64,000 bases of DNA from Mesaphorura yosii (lineage: Eukaryota > Arthropoda > Collembola > Poduromorpha > Tullbergiidae): the NCBI GenBank assembly GCA_009869945.1, contig WIXG01000041.1, forward strand, positions 62,001-126,000, written 5' to 3'. Numbering within the stretch: the stretch's first letter is position 1; every line of letters begins with the position of its first letter. Both the position numbers and the translations under genes were made by a program. Below the pieces are notes generated by a model, which saw nothing but the letters and a program-made list of their open reading frames with translations, was not told the origin of the DNA and did not search any database. Below, in pieces: positions 23,248 to 37,886 of this stretch.

Positions 23248-26200
23248 TTTTGCTGTGATGTACTTCCCTCACGTTGACAAATTCTGAAAGTGTACTGAAG
23301 GATTTGGAAAATTTGAAGCACTGTTTACGAAGGGCAAAGAAAAATTTTCCATATCAATCCCAAGACGATAAGTTGATGATGAAATTATTGGACTGTAATT
23401 GAGTTGCCTCGCAATTTGCAGAAGAGTCGATTGGAAGTTTATAATCAATTTCTACGATATAGAGTTTTTGAATACGCGAATGATTCAAATATCTCCGCTT
23501 CCCTAAAATTTTGCAATTAATGCACTGCAAATATGAAGCGGGCAGAAATCATGGATCTGTAATAATGAATTCAATGGCATTGGATTGAAAGCTTACCCAT
23601 TGGATGCTTGATCGCTTTTCTAAATCGCTGATAATCACAATGCACAAACAAAGAGTACTCAACCTTGGCTGGACTTTCCGCATTCGAGCGGTCAATTCCG
23701 CATAAAATTCCAGTAGATAGCGAGCGGTTTGGAGCCACGTTTTCAGTATCTGTAGTGGACGATAGCGAAAAACAGCAAAAATGTGACGTAGGCAAAAATC
23801 CCTCCGACTGACTTATTGGACTTCGCTACAGCAAAGTCCAATGCTCATTTCCTGGAAACATTTGACGTATAAATTGCAAAATTGCAAGCTCTTCTGGATA
23901 AACCGCGAGAACATGTGAACCAAACCACACGGCACACAATTTTAGTACAGTTTCTGTCTCTGTTGTAGAGTAAATTAGAATTTATGGAGTATCGTGTGAC
24001 GTCGTTTGAATGAAACTGTTTCACACGCACACTTAATTAAGTTACTTCAGGTTAACCGACCAGCCGCATTTGATACTTGCCACTTGCCAGGTTTGATGAA
24101 CTCAAGCGCAAACGCTTGCGTGCAAACGAGCACGCAGACACTCCAGATAGACGCGCAAGCTTGACGTCAGGTCCATCGAGCAGGTCTTGCTTCAATTCAG
24201 GTGCAGCACGACCAACCTCTCTTGTGTCTTCTCGCGTCTGATTCGCTCGTGTGCAGCAATTTTGCGATTTACGTGATTCTGTATAATTTCTAAGTATGTA
24301 TGCTTTCCTGAAATGCGGGTTGACAAACAACTTCGGCGAGTGACAAAATCAAGATTCATGCGGGCGTGGGCACATGCAATAGAAGATTAATCTAAAATGA
24401 CTGGGCTCGGCTCCTCAGCTCGTCGTCCATCATCGAAACACTTTATGATCTCTTGCGTGATTTACGTGCACTCTGCTCAACCTGCAGCGTGCTTTCAAGA
24501 TACTGCTAGTTCTTGTGCAAAATAAAAAATGCATGAGAACGGAAGACAATAAATATTCAAGCAGCAGCGTGGTTTTACTCCACCTGACAAAATTCTCATG
24601 ACAAGAAATACGGCGCACGGCATGGCAACTCTTTCAAGAGGACCAGAGAATTATTTGACAGATTATTAGATATTAATTGCTATTATTGTGGTCCTGCTCC
24701 AAGACAGGTTTCGTACCGGTATTCTCTGTGCAAGCCTTGCTCACTCCGCTCATCTTGTCAACCAGCCTTTGTTTTATTACTTTCCGCGTGAGGCTTGACA
24801 CGGAGACGTGACACTCGTCCGTCACCCAAAGCGTCGGGATGGATAAGCGCCTGATTGTAGCAGCGCAGCACCGGCGTTTGCATTTTTGCAATGTCACAAT
24901 TTATATTGAATTCTACTCCGCTAAAGAATTCCCACCACTGACCTCACTGGTCCTTGCCTCCACAAAAAGAATGTTGCTGTAGGTGAAATGTGAAATGATA
25001 TTCCTCACACGAACTCGACCTCGTGTTCATATTCTATGCGGGCTGCGTTGCGTCGGCTACGTGACAGATAACCAGCTCAGAGCTCAGAGCACGAGCTCGG
25101 AATGAACTCATCGAATAGTCAACAGGTGATCGAATCTCGCTGTCGCTAATCTCACTGGATGAGCAAATCGTACGTATGATGTCAGGAAGCGTGGACGTGC
25201 CTGGAACAGAAACCAGAAACCGTGTGGCCTGTTCGTTAAACCTCACATTTTGCAATGTCAAGTGTGAATGTGCTCTGTCGTTGTCTCGTACGTGGCATGG
25301 CCTCTGGCCAGTAAAGACTCCAGACACCGCGCGGACTCTGCATCACTGAAGATAAAACCTTACCGCCACGCCGACGCCAGATGAGCATGGGCACGAGAAC
25401 CATAAATTCACAATTCGCAAGCTACCAATTTGTAACTTGCAAAAAGTGTTTATTCTCATTTCACACTGCAGTTGCAGTCATAATCATAATGACGATCCTT
25501 GTTGGGAGTTGAGTAATTGGCAATAAAAGCGGAGTGCAGGTTTCAGAGTCATTAAATATGTAACGAGATAATGAGTTGAGCAACCGGGGCAGAAACTGTA
25601 ACAGGAATGCTGTCGCCGTTCAAGCCCATAAGGAATTCTTGCACTTCTTGCTGGGTGTTTCGAATCCTGCATATTTGCATTTGTATTTGCACAGCGAGCG
25701 TAAAAGTATTTTTGAACATGAACTCACAACTCATTTGCGCATACGAGAGCGAGTCCTGAGAATGCTGCTGCTGCGTTGTGTGACTATGAGTCACAAAATG
25801 CAGTAGTCGAGTTAATCCGTGGGATTAACAACACGAGAACTTAGCCAGACGCAAGCCCAAATGCGTCCTTTTCGCGCGCGTTGCGCGTTTTCGAAGGAAA
25901 GAGAGAGCGTGCTTGCGACTTTTACGCAGTGATCGTCACATTGGCCATACAAAATGCGCAACAGACAATAAGCGATAATTTAAAAGACGCAATTTTCTCC
26001 GTCCACAGCAAAGCCGAAGCCGAAGAGGAACGAAAACATGAATTTTCATTTCAAGACAAGCTGTACCGATAAATTTCGGATCCAGTCGAACGCCTCGCCC
26101 CACAAGTCTTCGATTGTCGTAATGAAAGGCACATGAATACGGGCAAAAGTCCCACCGACCTCGTTTAATTGAACACGGCCACGTGAGAAATTCGCTCGTA

Positions 26201-29200
26201 CTCTGTGCTTTCACTCCCGATGGCGTTTGCGTTTGGGTCGAGTCTTCGTCTTCGGATTTCTTCCTCGTACGCGGCAACGGTGATGGCGACCTTGTGCAAA
26301 TTTCCAGTGAATGTTGCTTATCCATATCTTGAATTAAGAAATCGTCGCCGTAAGAATGTGATTTAAGTGATTTTCGATTTCATAATATTTGTCACAAGAT
26401 AATTGCTTATCAAATTGATCCAATTTATACTTGTGGTCAAGGAGGAGGTGATAATGATGAACAGATCGAGCAGCCCAGCACCCAGTGGTCGCTTATCTCG
26501 TTCAGCTGTGTTGTCAGTTGTCGTGATTCTGTGTTCTGTGATGTACAGAAAGTGAAAAATGCTTGTATATTTTTACAGGCGTATCAGAGTCAAAATGACC
26601 TTTTGCCTGGCGATTCAAATGATTTCTGGTTCATAGATCATAATTCATAAATCGAGAAAAATAAGCAAAACAAGAAAATTAAACTGAAATGTCAAAGATT
26701 CTCATTCGTAATGTTTAAAGAAATACTTCCTCATTTTGAGAACCAAGCAGGCAGCATAATTTTTATCCCAAAGCCCTTAAATCCTGAAATAATGAGCTGA
26801 CGAGCTTAAAAATTACGAATTAGTTGTGAATTTTATGAACTGACTGGTTTCAGAAACAAATAAAATCCAAAATAAGCCATGTTTTAATGATCTCTATAAG
26901 AATGGTCGTAAATTATCCTTGCGAATTTCCGTTTCTTTGTTTTCCTACGATAGTTACATCTTAATCTAGCAGAAACCAGTCCCTTTTAAGTTCTCTGACG
27001 GCTGGACCACGCCAATTGCAATAAAATGGCTCGATGATGAGTTTATGGCACTGCATATCATATCGAGAGCAATCTCTCGTGTGTTTTATGGCAAGCTGAG
27101 CTACATCTTGAATTGCGTGCACTACACTCTGCAAGAAACAATTATAATGACCAGGCGGAGCAAGGGAAAAAGTCGGCAAGCGAATTCTATTCAGAGCCAC
27201 AGTCATTGCTTGTTTTTGTTCGTATCCGGGTGAGCAAGTCAAGTCAAGCGTGCAAAAAAGTGACAGATCATAAAATATTTCATTAATTTCAAAAGGCAAA
27301 AGGGTTAAGTACATAGGCGCATAGGCCTGATGAATCTGCTGGAGAAAAAATGCTTGAATCTTTGAATTACGTCACATTGCCATCAATTTCATCTTTCGTG
27401 TAACCATCAAGAAGCAACTTCACGTAAGGTACACATGTACATTGCAAATGTGCAAAAAAGGCAAGACAAAAGGGTTGTAGGCTGATGGCTGACGGCAGAC
27501 AACGCAACCGCATTTATTGAGCATGGCCCACCTTGCGCGATTCACACCAACACTTAAGTACGCCAAATTTCATGTAAATACGAAATAGCCGTGTCGCCAC
27601 GTCGCATTTTATTTTGCTTGCAGTTACTCACCGAAAGGAACCAACCTAGACACGGCACACGGAAGATGTTTCCGGTCGGCCGGCGGCTCGTCCGTGTCGC
27701 CGTCCCAAGCGAAAATTCGCAGAGTGGGTGCAAACTCAAAATTATCACCGCTCTTTTTTTATTGCTGCACTGCTCCACACAAATACCCGACATCCACGCT
27801 CATAAACTGTATCACTAAACACACACGAACGGCGTCGTCGTCGCCAACTTTCCTCGTGATCGTGACTCTGGCGTTGACTTTGCCCTTCGCGTACGTGATT
27901 CTCATTCATTTCACGACGTCGAACCGTGCAAGCTCACGAAAATTAAAACTTGACACTCAAACTGAATACCACACGCACTTGAGCAACACAGAAATATTTG
28001 AGATTCGCACAGATTCACATAGATTTCAATTCATAAACTTGTCGAGAGACTGAATTCCTTCCAGGAGCGATAAGGCTACGCCATGCAATGAATGTGATCT
28101 TATTCACCGTCCACTGCTCACCGCTCATGTAATGATTTCATGGCAGTGGCAGGTCGAATCAATATTATCTCATCATCTTGGAACTTAACTCGAGTCGATC
28201 GTCAGCCGCAGCCATCAGCACGAACGAAACACTTGAGCAATAAATTACCACAAGACGCGATTCAAGTTAAGACTCGATCATTGCCTCAGACTTTTATCCT
28301 TTTGCTGCTGCTGCTTGCCTGCGCTTTTGCTTAAGCTTTGCTTTTGCAATTAAATCAGCAGCCTATTAACATTTACATGAAGAGATGTGAGAATGAAGAG
28401 ACTTGAATCACATTTGCTCAAAGTTGTCGTCGTCGTTGTAGTCAACGTTCTTCTTATCTTCAATTTATGTATTTAGGCAGAACACTCAAGCTGTAATGAT
28501 GAAATTAGACCACAAGACACGACAGAAGAACTCGTCTGCGTCTGGCCGACGAGACAGAGGCCCGGAACAAGGGTTCTTTGATAGGCAGGTTCTTTTCAGG
28601 AATCCGTCGGTCAATTGCCTGATAAATCTCGCCACTTTGCGATGCAGGCAGATTCTGAGTCGCTTCCTAAACGATTGCCTTGCGCCTTTGCGTCTTTGCC
28701 AAATGCCTCGCATCAGTTGTCCGAAAAATGCGTGCTTGAAACACCTCCATGACGACGATGATGATGATAAATTGATGCATTGTATTTTTCTACGACACGG
28801 CACCAAAGACTAAACCAAAAACGAGGTTTCACTGAGCGCTATTCGCTATTGCTCTTTTCGTTTTTCCACGGAATCAGCCAAACCGCACTCAATTTGTAAG
28901 TGATCAATGGATTCTGGTTTTGCGTTTTGAGTTTTCCGAATTTTGTGGGGTTTCTTGAGAAATGTTCGCTTCACGAATTCTGTCTGTCGTTTGAACTCTG
29001 CTCAGTTCAAAGCACGTGAACACGAGCAATTCAGGAAAGGAAGAGAAGAATGCAAGAATTCCAAACACTGAGAAGATGAAGATGAAGATCACTGATCACA
29101 ATGCAGCAAGCGACTGAGACTGTGACACGGACGCAAGACGCAAGCAAAGTAAACTGCCAAGCGATGCCAACTCGGATCTGTGACTATGTTCTTAATGAGT

Positions 29201-31817
29201 TTGGATTTATGAATGAAGGAGATTTTTTGCAATGCAGTGCAAGAAACAAGTACGAGAAGAAGAAGAAGGATTACGACCACGACAAGACAAGACTTTGCTT
29301 TGCAGTACCGGCTTCTCAAGCTCAATCTCAATCCCATCACACCCTCTGCTCTGCCTACAAACTTTGGTACTTTTGTACTTGCCTGCCTTGCTGTTGGAGC
29401 AGCAACAGTGATCGCACGGGCAAAAAGAAGTCAGTTATTTGAGCGACGATCAAATAATAATTACCACATCTCGGCAGCAGCAGCGGAATGAAGAATGAAT
29501 GAATGAACCTCGGATTCAAATATTTGTGGATGAGACGAGTCAAGACCAGGGCACGGCACGGCCGGCCGGCAGGGCAACGCAATCTTGCCGAGTTTTTACC
29601 AGTTTGGCAACGATTTCCGGATTCAACGTTTTCGAGAATTCAGCATTGATATTGCCGAACTGGAGTCAAATCTGTCTAGAAACTACCAACTTATAAAATG
29701 GTGATTTTACCCACGTATTTATCATTTAAGCAGCGGCAGGTATTTAATTTTTCCATTTGCGGTCTGCCTCGCAGTGTGTGCATCATCATCGTCATCGTCA
29801 TTACGACTGAACCGAGTAGGATGAAACATTATATGCAGTGTAGGAGTGAAATGAAAATACACAGTCAAATAACAACGCCACCAGACAAAGTGGTATTTGA
29901 GAAAAAATGCTAGCTTGTACTGCACTACACTACTTACTTTATTGCAGTTGCCATTCACCGTTTGCAATTCGCCATTCGGTATTATTATGGCCACGGCCAC
30001 GGTGAAAAAGTGCTGAAGAATGTGCTAAAGACAGTAAGCACAGACTGGCCACAGGACACGTACGCGTAAGGCTGAGAATGTTAATATTTGTTGAGCTGGT
30101 TGAGAAGAGTTCTAGGACGCGGACGCAGCGACGAAGATCTGAGCGAGCGGCAGCTTTTCGTATTTGGGTTATATCCGCAATGAATTGCAGCAGCGGCTGC
30201 CGCTGCCGCTGTGAAATGCATCACACACCGCAGTGCAATCGTCATTATAATCATTAACCTGCGCTTAATCGCATCTCACACTCACTCTCTTTGACGTTGG
30301 TGTTCTGTGGGCAATGGCAACATTCACATTTAAAGCCGTATCGCACTCTCTAAGGACTTCCCAAAATGCCAATGCTTCCCAAAATTGCATGCTTTCGCAT
30401 TCACTCTGAGACACTTTTTTCATTCTCATCCTGAAATTTTATTCGTATGCATATTCAAGGGGGTAATGTCCACGCGGTGTTTAGTGCTGTCGATTCCCGA
30501 CTGACGCGTGTGTCTGAGAGAAGCTCACGTTGAATGTGATTACACCGGAAACTCCGTCCAAAAGCGCAGACGCAGAAGTAAAACACGGGAGCGAGCGCGC
30601 TGAACAGATATCGATGCGCCGTTCCTCTGCCACAGCCACTGCGTGTCGCACGTCGTGGTGTTTGTTTGATGAGTCTATCAACATCAACAGTTGGAAACTT
30701 TCCACGTCACTCCGCTCCTCAATGCGAAAGATTATCGCCAGAGAATCTCGACGCTATAATACAGCGCTCATTAACCGAGTCTACCGTAGCCGCAAGAGGT
30801 AAGACAATGACTGCTGCCGCGTCGCGGCGATTCTCATTAAAATTTACAAGTTTCACGTGCACCCATGCGCGAAGATTAAAATTATTGCATTGCACCGACT
30901 GCCCGCCTGCTGCTTTGTTTGCCTTGCTGAATTACTCCAATTTATCCACGTCTTCATTCCGTGGGCAGCATCCGTCAACACTAGTCACAGTCGGCTCTTT
31001 CGTGAGCCTGTGAACAGCTTTACGAGCTTCGCCTTCGCCACGCCGCCAAGCAGAAGCAGAAGGAAAAGAACAATGCAGTCCAGTCGCAGTGCAACTTTGT
31101 TTAGCAATTTTTTTAGCACGCGGATATAAAAATAGAACCAAATGTGTTAAATACGTGGCGGCTGTGGCTGCAGTGCAGTCAAATCCTTTTTCGTATTTTC
31201 ACGTGCAGCCACACAAATCATATGACACGGTCTGGCTTTTCGTTGGAACTGTGAACACGAACAGGAATTACGTGCATACATGTCGGCGATTTACGTAGAC
31301 GCATCTACGGCACGGCAGGGTTGGGATCTGATGACGATCATCTCGATAATGTTTATTCTAATACCACATTAATGCCGACAGTGTCTGCTCGTTGCTGCAT
31401 TTGCATTATGGCACAGGCACAGACAGACGAGACGGATAAAGTTTCTGGATTCAATTACAGCAAATTCGAAATTCGAACGACTGCGGCTGTGGGCATCATC
31501 GACATTCTGAACGAGAAAACGAGATTGCGAGTAGGAACCCGCATTCTCAGAGCCAGAGAACAATTAAGAATACGATGCGATTCGCTTAAAAGGTGCTTCA
31601 TGTTTTTAAATTTTTGGAAAAAAATCAAGTAAAAGTAACTCAAATCTACGCAATCGCAATCGGTCGGAAGAGCAGAGTGGAAAATGACTCGGGTCTTTGG
31701 CACGCGCTGGACGTGAATGTAATGCAAATAGTTTAGACAACATTCTGGACGTAATCTCAAGCTGAGTCAGCAATTGAAAGATGAGACAGATGAAGAACAT
31801 CACAAAAATGTAAATCT

Positions 31818-31837
31818 CTGATTCTGATTCTGATTCA
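31818..31837. repeat. (TCTGAT) hexamer tandem repeat
   Basis: Three copies of TCTGAT in a row with a partial fourth (TCAG) next to it, in intergenic DNA. This is a simple tandem array. Confidence 0.7.
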
Positions 31838-32280
31838 GACTCTAATCCGGCCGTGGCTGGTGGCTGTGGCTTCATCTTCATCCTCGTCATCATTGGAATC
31901 TGTTTAGTTTCAGATATTCTACTCTTCTCTGCTCTGCTCGTAGGATGCACCGTGCTAATACGGACCGTATTGTACAATTGCTGACATAATTTCACATGTG
32001 CAGTTCGTCGTCATCAAGCAAAGCAGATTTCGCTCTACTTATTAATAGGCCATCGACTGGTTCTACAACGCGAGAGCGCGACACGGCGGCGCAGTGGGTA
32101 GGAGTTGTGTCATAATTATTAATAGGCATTTTCTCTACTAATTGAGACGAATCCTCAACGTCATCATCTCTCGCCTCATCACTGTCATATGACGCGAACG
32201 GTGTGGTGACGGTTGTCGCTTCTTCATTTCCTTATACGCACTCGGCTCGGGGTTTCGGTAAATTCTGCCCTGCGCATCAC

Positions 32281-32309
32281 GCAAATATTTTATTGAATAA
32301 AATATTTGC
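32281..32309. repeat. Inverted repeat, 14-base arms, 1-base centre
   Basis: The arm at 32281-32294 (GCAAATATTTTATT) is perfectly matched by its reverse complement at 32296-32309 around a single G. The loop is too short for a microRNA hairpin in RNA, so it is better seen as a near-palindromic DNA element, AT-rich and possibly a cruciform or protein site. Confidence 0.9.
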
Positions 32310-35300
32310 ACTGCCAATTCGCAAAAATGCATTGCAGAATTTTGTTTGTGTATTTCATCAGGAATTTTCAGATTTAAAGACTCGAAGGTGAAAAATGTCA
32401 CAGTCGCCCTGTCATGTCATGCCAGTCACCTGAATTGTGCACCACCTTTTCGACTTCCCCCTGTTGATCTTTACACCTGATTCACAAATACCGAAATGCC
32501 GTGTTCGAGTGCAGAACAAACAGTGCAGATAACCGGACGCTTTGAAAGGAATGCAGCCGGGCCGATGGGAAAATGTTGAAATTTTATCAGAAGAGTGCTA
32601 GCATTCCGGCCGTTACGTCGACAAGACAGGAATTCCAAGCCTAATAACACTGGCACACATTTCCCATGCATGAGTGCGGTGCACTTTCTCACTCTACCTT
32701 GGAGCCGTATTTGCGAAAATTAGAATGCGTGAATTGCGAATTTATGGCTCGGATTTACCAGCGCATTAGGCTCAGACGGGACGGTCGTCGGCCAGTTGAG
32801 CCGAGCCGAGTCGAGTTCGAGTCCATGCCGATTATTGATAATAAATTAGAGCCCAGTTGAACCCAAACAAGGCACTTGAGTCAGTGGTATAATCACGAAG
32901 GAATTCGCGATTCGCGAATTGTAGACTGGGGAATCTCTAAAATATTTTCAGGTACAAGCGCTAAGCGCAAAGTACAAGCAGAATGGAATGCTGATGGATC
33001 CTGCCTTCTGCAATCTGAACGCGGAATCGAATTGGCAATTGGCATGAAAAGTAAAAGCCCAAGGGCGCTTTGCGATTGCGATTTCCTAGAAATGATTCAC
33101 TTAAATTGTTGCAAATTGCAAATGCAACGCAAATGATAATCGCGATAGGCGATAAAATAATGCAATGCAGTCGAATCGCCGTACCGTGAGCTTGTTGCAC
33201 CTGTGCATTAATAAAATGCACGATGCGGCGCGGCGCGGTGGCTTTACTCTATTATCATCTCGCTTCCCACTTTGATAGTGGTAATGGTAATAATAGGACG
33301 AGCACAGAACAGAGCTACCAGCAGTTTTGCAATTAGCAAAATCATACAAATCCCTTTTTACATTCAATTCTTCACGCTAAAAGTATGCGCAGCGCAGCGG
33401 TTTCACGTACCTTTTGTTCTTCTCTCGCCTGCGTCTGCGTCTCGGCTTTCTCCTTTTGCCCAGCAATCTGCCGTTAATCGAGAGTCTTCCTTTTGTTTCC
33501 GCTCATGACGACGAAACCCGACGAGACGAGAATTTGTGCGAATCAACTTTCGGAGCTCCCGAATCTCTTCAACACTCTGACACTGAAACGTTTGCTCCCT
33601 TATCAGGGAGAAAACGAAACGCGCTACGCGTGCGAATTACGTGTACGCGCCGAGACTAACTGGCAAAAGCCAAAGTGTAGAATTGTAGAATGTGAAATCT
33701 GTGCTCGAGACTCACGCGAGTCTTGAGCGAAATCCCGTAAGGGGTTGAGCGTGTGTAGCGTGAATTCTGTTTTTGTGAATGGACGGTGAATGACAAGCGT
33801 ACGGCTTCAGTGAGAAAGATGAGATTTCAAGTTTCAAACAGAAACTTTGTGTCTGGCGTCTGCTCAGCCCTGCAAGCAGTGAGTGAATGAATGAATGGGA
33901 AAATGTTGTAAGGTGTGAAATAAAAAAAACGATTCGTGTTCGTGTTTGCATTGCTTTAGCGTTAGCGTTGGCAGTGGTATAATGCTGTCAAGATTACTTG
34001 CAACTGCTAACGAGTTGTCATGATATGCGTTAATGTTAATACAGTTTGCCATTTCTGGTAGCATTGCCAATTGCCATTGCTCCGTTGCTGCAATGCTCCA
34101 TATTACCTATTTAGTACGTCGACTTACACGTAGAGTACACGTATTCACTGACTCCTCTTATCGGACTCGCGCTGTAATTTTGGTCCATGTTTCCACATCT
34201 TTCAAGAATTACCACAAAATCTGATTCTGCAGAATTACGAGTAATTCGCGAATCGGCTTTCCGGCAAACGAAAATACGGACGAGAAAAGGTTTTCGTAGC
34301 CGCCGCACAGTTGGAATGAATCATGAATCTCATGAATAACTGGAGTACCGGAGGCCAGCTCGCAGATGCAGCTTAGCGGTACGTGCGAGTCATCGGCATA
34401 ATCACCGCTTGACTTGCCTTAGGTAGTGTCACGAGATTTCGCGAATGACGAAACGTGACTCACGCCATTTGCCATTCATAAAGCGTCGTTCGAGGTTCTC
34501 GCCATTCGCATTCGGTGCGGTGCTGGAAATAATCGGCTCTGGATTGTGTGCGTATTGCAAGTGGCACTGTAATTAAGTCAGGGTAGAATCAAGCAGGAAA
34601 CGGTGTAGCGGAGTCATGCGGCCATTCATGATGCGTTCGCATTCGGGTATCTTTTAGTACGATGACCGGCTGATGTTTCTATATTCCATCACAGTGCAAG
34701 ATGTCGTTTGCCATCAACGACCACGCCAATGGCCAATGTGATCGTATGATCTGATGTGCAAAGTTACTGATTCCCCGTGGAGCCTGCACAAATGCCAAGC
34801 GCTCTGCATGCACAATGCAAGAAGTCTACGTGGCCTGACTCACTCCAGTGAAATCTCGTGCATGATTCAAAGCCGGCCGATGCCGACAAAGCGACGTCTC
34901 ATTTCGAGAGTGCAATGAAAATTCCATGAGCGGTGAGTCGATCAATCTGGAATGCTTTTAATATTTCACGCTACCATGAAATTGGTTCGTTGCTGGCAGC
35001 AATTCTTCCGGTGCTTGAGTCCGAAGAAGCAGGGAAAATAAACACATTCCATACATTACATGGACAAATTGCCCAATGCCTGCTGCCTGCTCTTTGAATC
35101 ACGAACGCGCTGCTGCTTGCCGTTGTGCAATAGCGCTGGCCTGACCTACTAACTGCCAGCTCGATGAATGATCATCGGTCAGCAGGTCGAGTGGGGTCAG
35201 CGTGTCACAGCCAAATTCGTCAACTTTGTCACTCTTCATTCATTGATTGGGAGATTGCAGCTTCTTGGGCCTTGGCTCCAAGAAGTCAGCAGTCAGGGCC

Positions 35301-36710
35301 GACCTTTGTCCATTCATTTTCGCATTAATTTCCTAATCGCCAGAATTAGAGCACAAGTGTGATTGATTTTCGCCCTCTCGCCCATTCAGCTCGATGAGAT
35401 TGAGGAAATCTACAGGGCTGGCGGGTCAAAGTCTCCCCCGCAGTTTGCACTCTGCACTGTTGCCTGCTTTTCTGTGCTTATTACAAAAGCTGCTGCCTGC
35501 TGGACTACGGTTCAGAAGCTTCGGCGCTCCCGCTGCTACCATCACGCTGGTGGCAATCATTGCTTTTGTGACGCGCCTGCTATTTTGCACCGAAACCGCA
35601 GCTCAGTCGGCTTTTGGCTGCCGAATGACGGAGATGCGTCGTCTGCGTGAATTTGTGGTTTTGTTCTGTAAATTCTAAGCCCTAAATGACGCCAATGCCA
35701 AATAATTGTGGATTTTCGTGCTAATTCGAGACTAGAGGTCATTTCCACGTCTCTTCACCGTTACACGCCGCTGGCATGCACCCCTTCGCAGTTTTCGCAT
35801 CTCGCTCTGGCGCAGTGTCAACAAGAGGCAAGTAGGCAAGCTGGCAGGAGGACGCTGCGTGCGTGCATTTTGTGAATGAATTGTTTATCAATTGCTCATG
35901 GCTCATTGCTCCGATTGTGAATTGTGTAACGAGTTTATCTCCGCATTCCTGACAAAAGCACAAAAGTGCATTCCGTCGGCCGGTCCAGCGGCTTATCAGC
36001 TCTCCCGGGTTATCAGCTTCTCAAGCCCCAGCTTAGTCTGGAATTTGCTACCGCGGCGATTTGGAGCGTGCGAATGAATGGAAGAGATTTCATGCATAGT
36101 TTTACTGTGCTGCTGTGACTGCAAATTGCCCCAGTTTTCATTTCCATCGCAGCAGTCTGGCTACACACATGCACAAAAACATTTACAGTTAAATATTTGT
36201 ATGACATTAATCCATCTATTTGCACAGCAGCCGCCTAGCCTGCTGCTCGATTCCAGTACGAAATTGCAAACTCTGCCATGGTGAACCTAAATAGCATAAA
36301 TTTCACAGTCGGCCGAAGCAAGTGGCGTGGCATGGCGTTTAGGATTATCCGAGAGTCTAAGCCGAGTCCGAGCCGACCTGACACAAGCCAAGTACAACAA
36401 TGCACCAATTCAAAGTCGTCGCTAGACCGAAAAGCAAAAGCGCGAGCAGCAGCACAGCAATAATGCTAATCCATGGCCATTTTGCATTTTGCATTGTCAT
36501 CGATTAGCACGTAGGTAGCGTGGCGAATTGCAGACAATGTGCGAGACGCTGCTGCGTCGTTGGCGGATGAATGGAGTTGGAAGGAATGTGGAATATCTCA
36601 CACAGCCGCCTCAGCCGCACATTTATTCCCATTCAAGCGTGTAATGTTGATAATGCGCATTATTACCGTACAGGACAAGTGCAGCAGCGGGTTGGTGGTG
36701 ATGAGACTCG

Positions 36711-36732
36711 ATTGGCAATTGGCAATTGGCAT
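36711..36732. repeat. (ATTGGCA)3 tandem repeat
   Basis: Three heptamer copies of ATTGGCA in the gene-poor region, one of many TTGGCA/TGCCAA clusters there. Confidence 0.7.
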
Positions 36733-37231
36733 TAACCACCCTCAAAATTCCTGCGCGTACAATACACAAAGAATACAAATGCAAAGTATTACATTCGAGC
36801 AGCCAGATAGACCGCAAGCAATCGGCAATTCGAATGTGTGCTCCTCGGATGAAACCCATTGCGATTTGCGAATTATGCTTTGCGAGTTACGACGATTCCT
36901 CAAGCATGCATGCTTTTGAGTCTTCTCTTGCGTTGAAGAATCTCGCACTCTTCTTCTTGTGCGTTCGTTGCGTTGCCGTTGCCGTTGCACTTGCGTTTGC
37001 ATTCTTCGCTGCAGTCTGAATGAGTCTTTCGCTCTGCTGCTGTGCATGCACTACAACAATGTTGCTGTTAGCAAGTGAAAAAATTCAATGCATTTTAAGG
37101 TCAAGGACCGACGTCGCAGTCGTAGTGTGTTTTTTTGCGAGCGAGCAGCATTGTTGCTGGCATGGCAAGGCAAAGCAAGGCAAGTGAGGGAAAGAAAAGT
37201 GGGTTGAGGTACCGGAACTCAGAGGCTGGCA

Positions 37232-37260
37232 GACTGGCTGGCTGACTGGCTGGCTGACTG
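37232..37260. repeat. 12-base tandem repeat (GACTGGCTGGCT)
   Basis: Two perfect 12-base copies and a 5-base partial third copy (GACTG), in intergenic DNA. Confidence 0.85.
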
Positions 37261-37870
37261 CAAAATTGACTCAAAAGAAAGAAAGATTGAAATTATTATA
37301 ATAAATAATTTGGTACGTATTAACGACCACCAGCAGCAGAAGCACAGGCAGAGAATGCAGAATGAATGAATGAAATGTTGTATGGCTGGTTGCCGGTCGC
37401 TCCTGCTCGATCGCAAATTAAAGCATGCCATCGCAGCGTAGCGCAGTTATGAATGGACGACGCGGATTACGTTGCCATTGCCGTTTACATGTCATGTGTG
37501 ATGCGATTCCGTCCGTCCGCTGCTGCTGCTGCAACAAAGTTACGTTATGACGCCAGATGATAATCAGCACTTACTTGAGGTGTGGCTAAATGAGGGAAAC
37601 TTGGTCGCTGCTAATTATAATGATCATGGCCGTGGCGATGGCGTGGCAACAACAGCAAAACATCCTCAAATGACTTTATTTGCTGCTGCTGCGCTTGAAA
37701 CAAATGTACGGAGAGGAACAGCACAGCGCATAATTTTCTCTTTTCTGCTGCTGCTGTGGAGCTCATTTTGGTTTACTTGTGGAATAAATTCGAATTGATA
37801 TGTTTTGCAATGCAGCAGAGAGCAGACAAACTGACCTAGAAACACGTTCGTTGTGATTTTGTGAGGAATT

Positions 37871-37886
37871 CGCCATTCGCAATTCG
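37871..37886. repeat. Dispersed 16-base word CGCCATTCGCAATTCG, copy 1
   Basis: An exact copy recurs at 48424-48439 inside a transporter intron. Close variants lie at 29963-29980 and 34500-34515. Confidence 0.7.

Noticed and set aside
28904-29092. Minus-strand frame with a signal-peptide-like start (MIFIFIFSVFGILAFF)
   Set aside because: The rest is random-looking, no partner exon was found, and repeated ATC/TTC codons explain the hydrophobic start.
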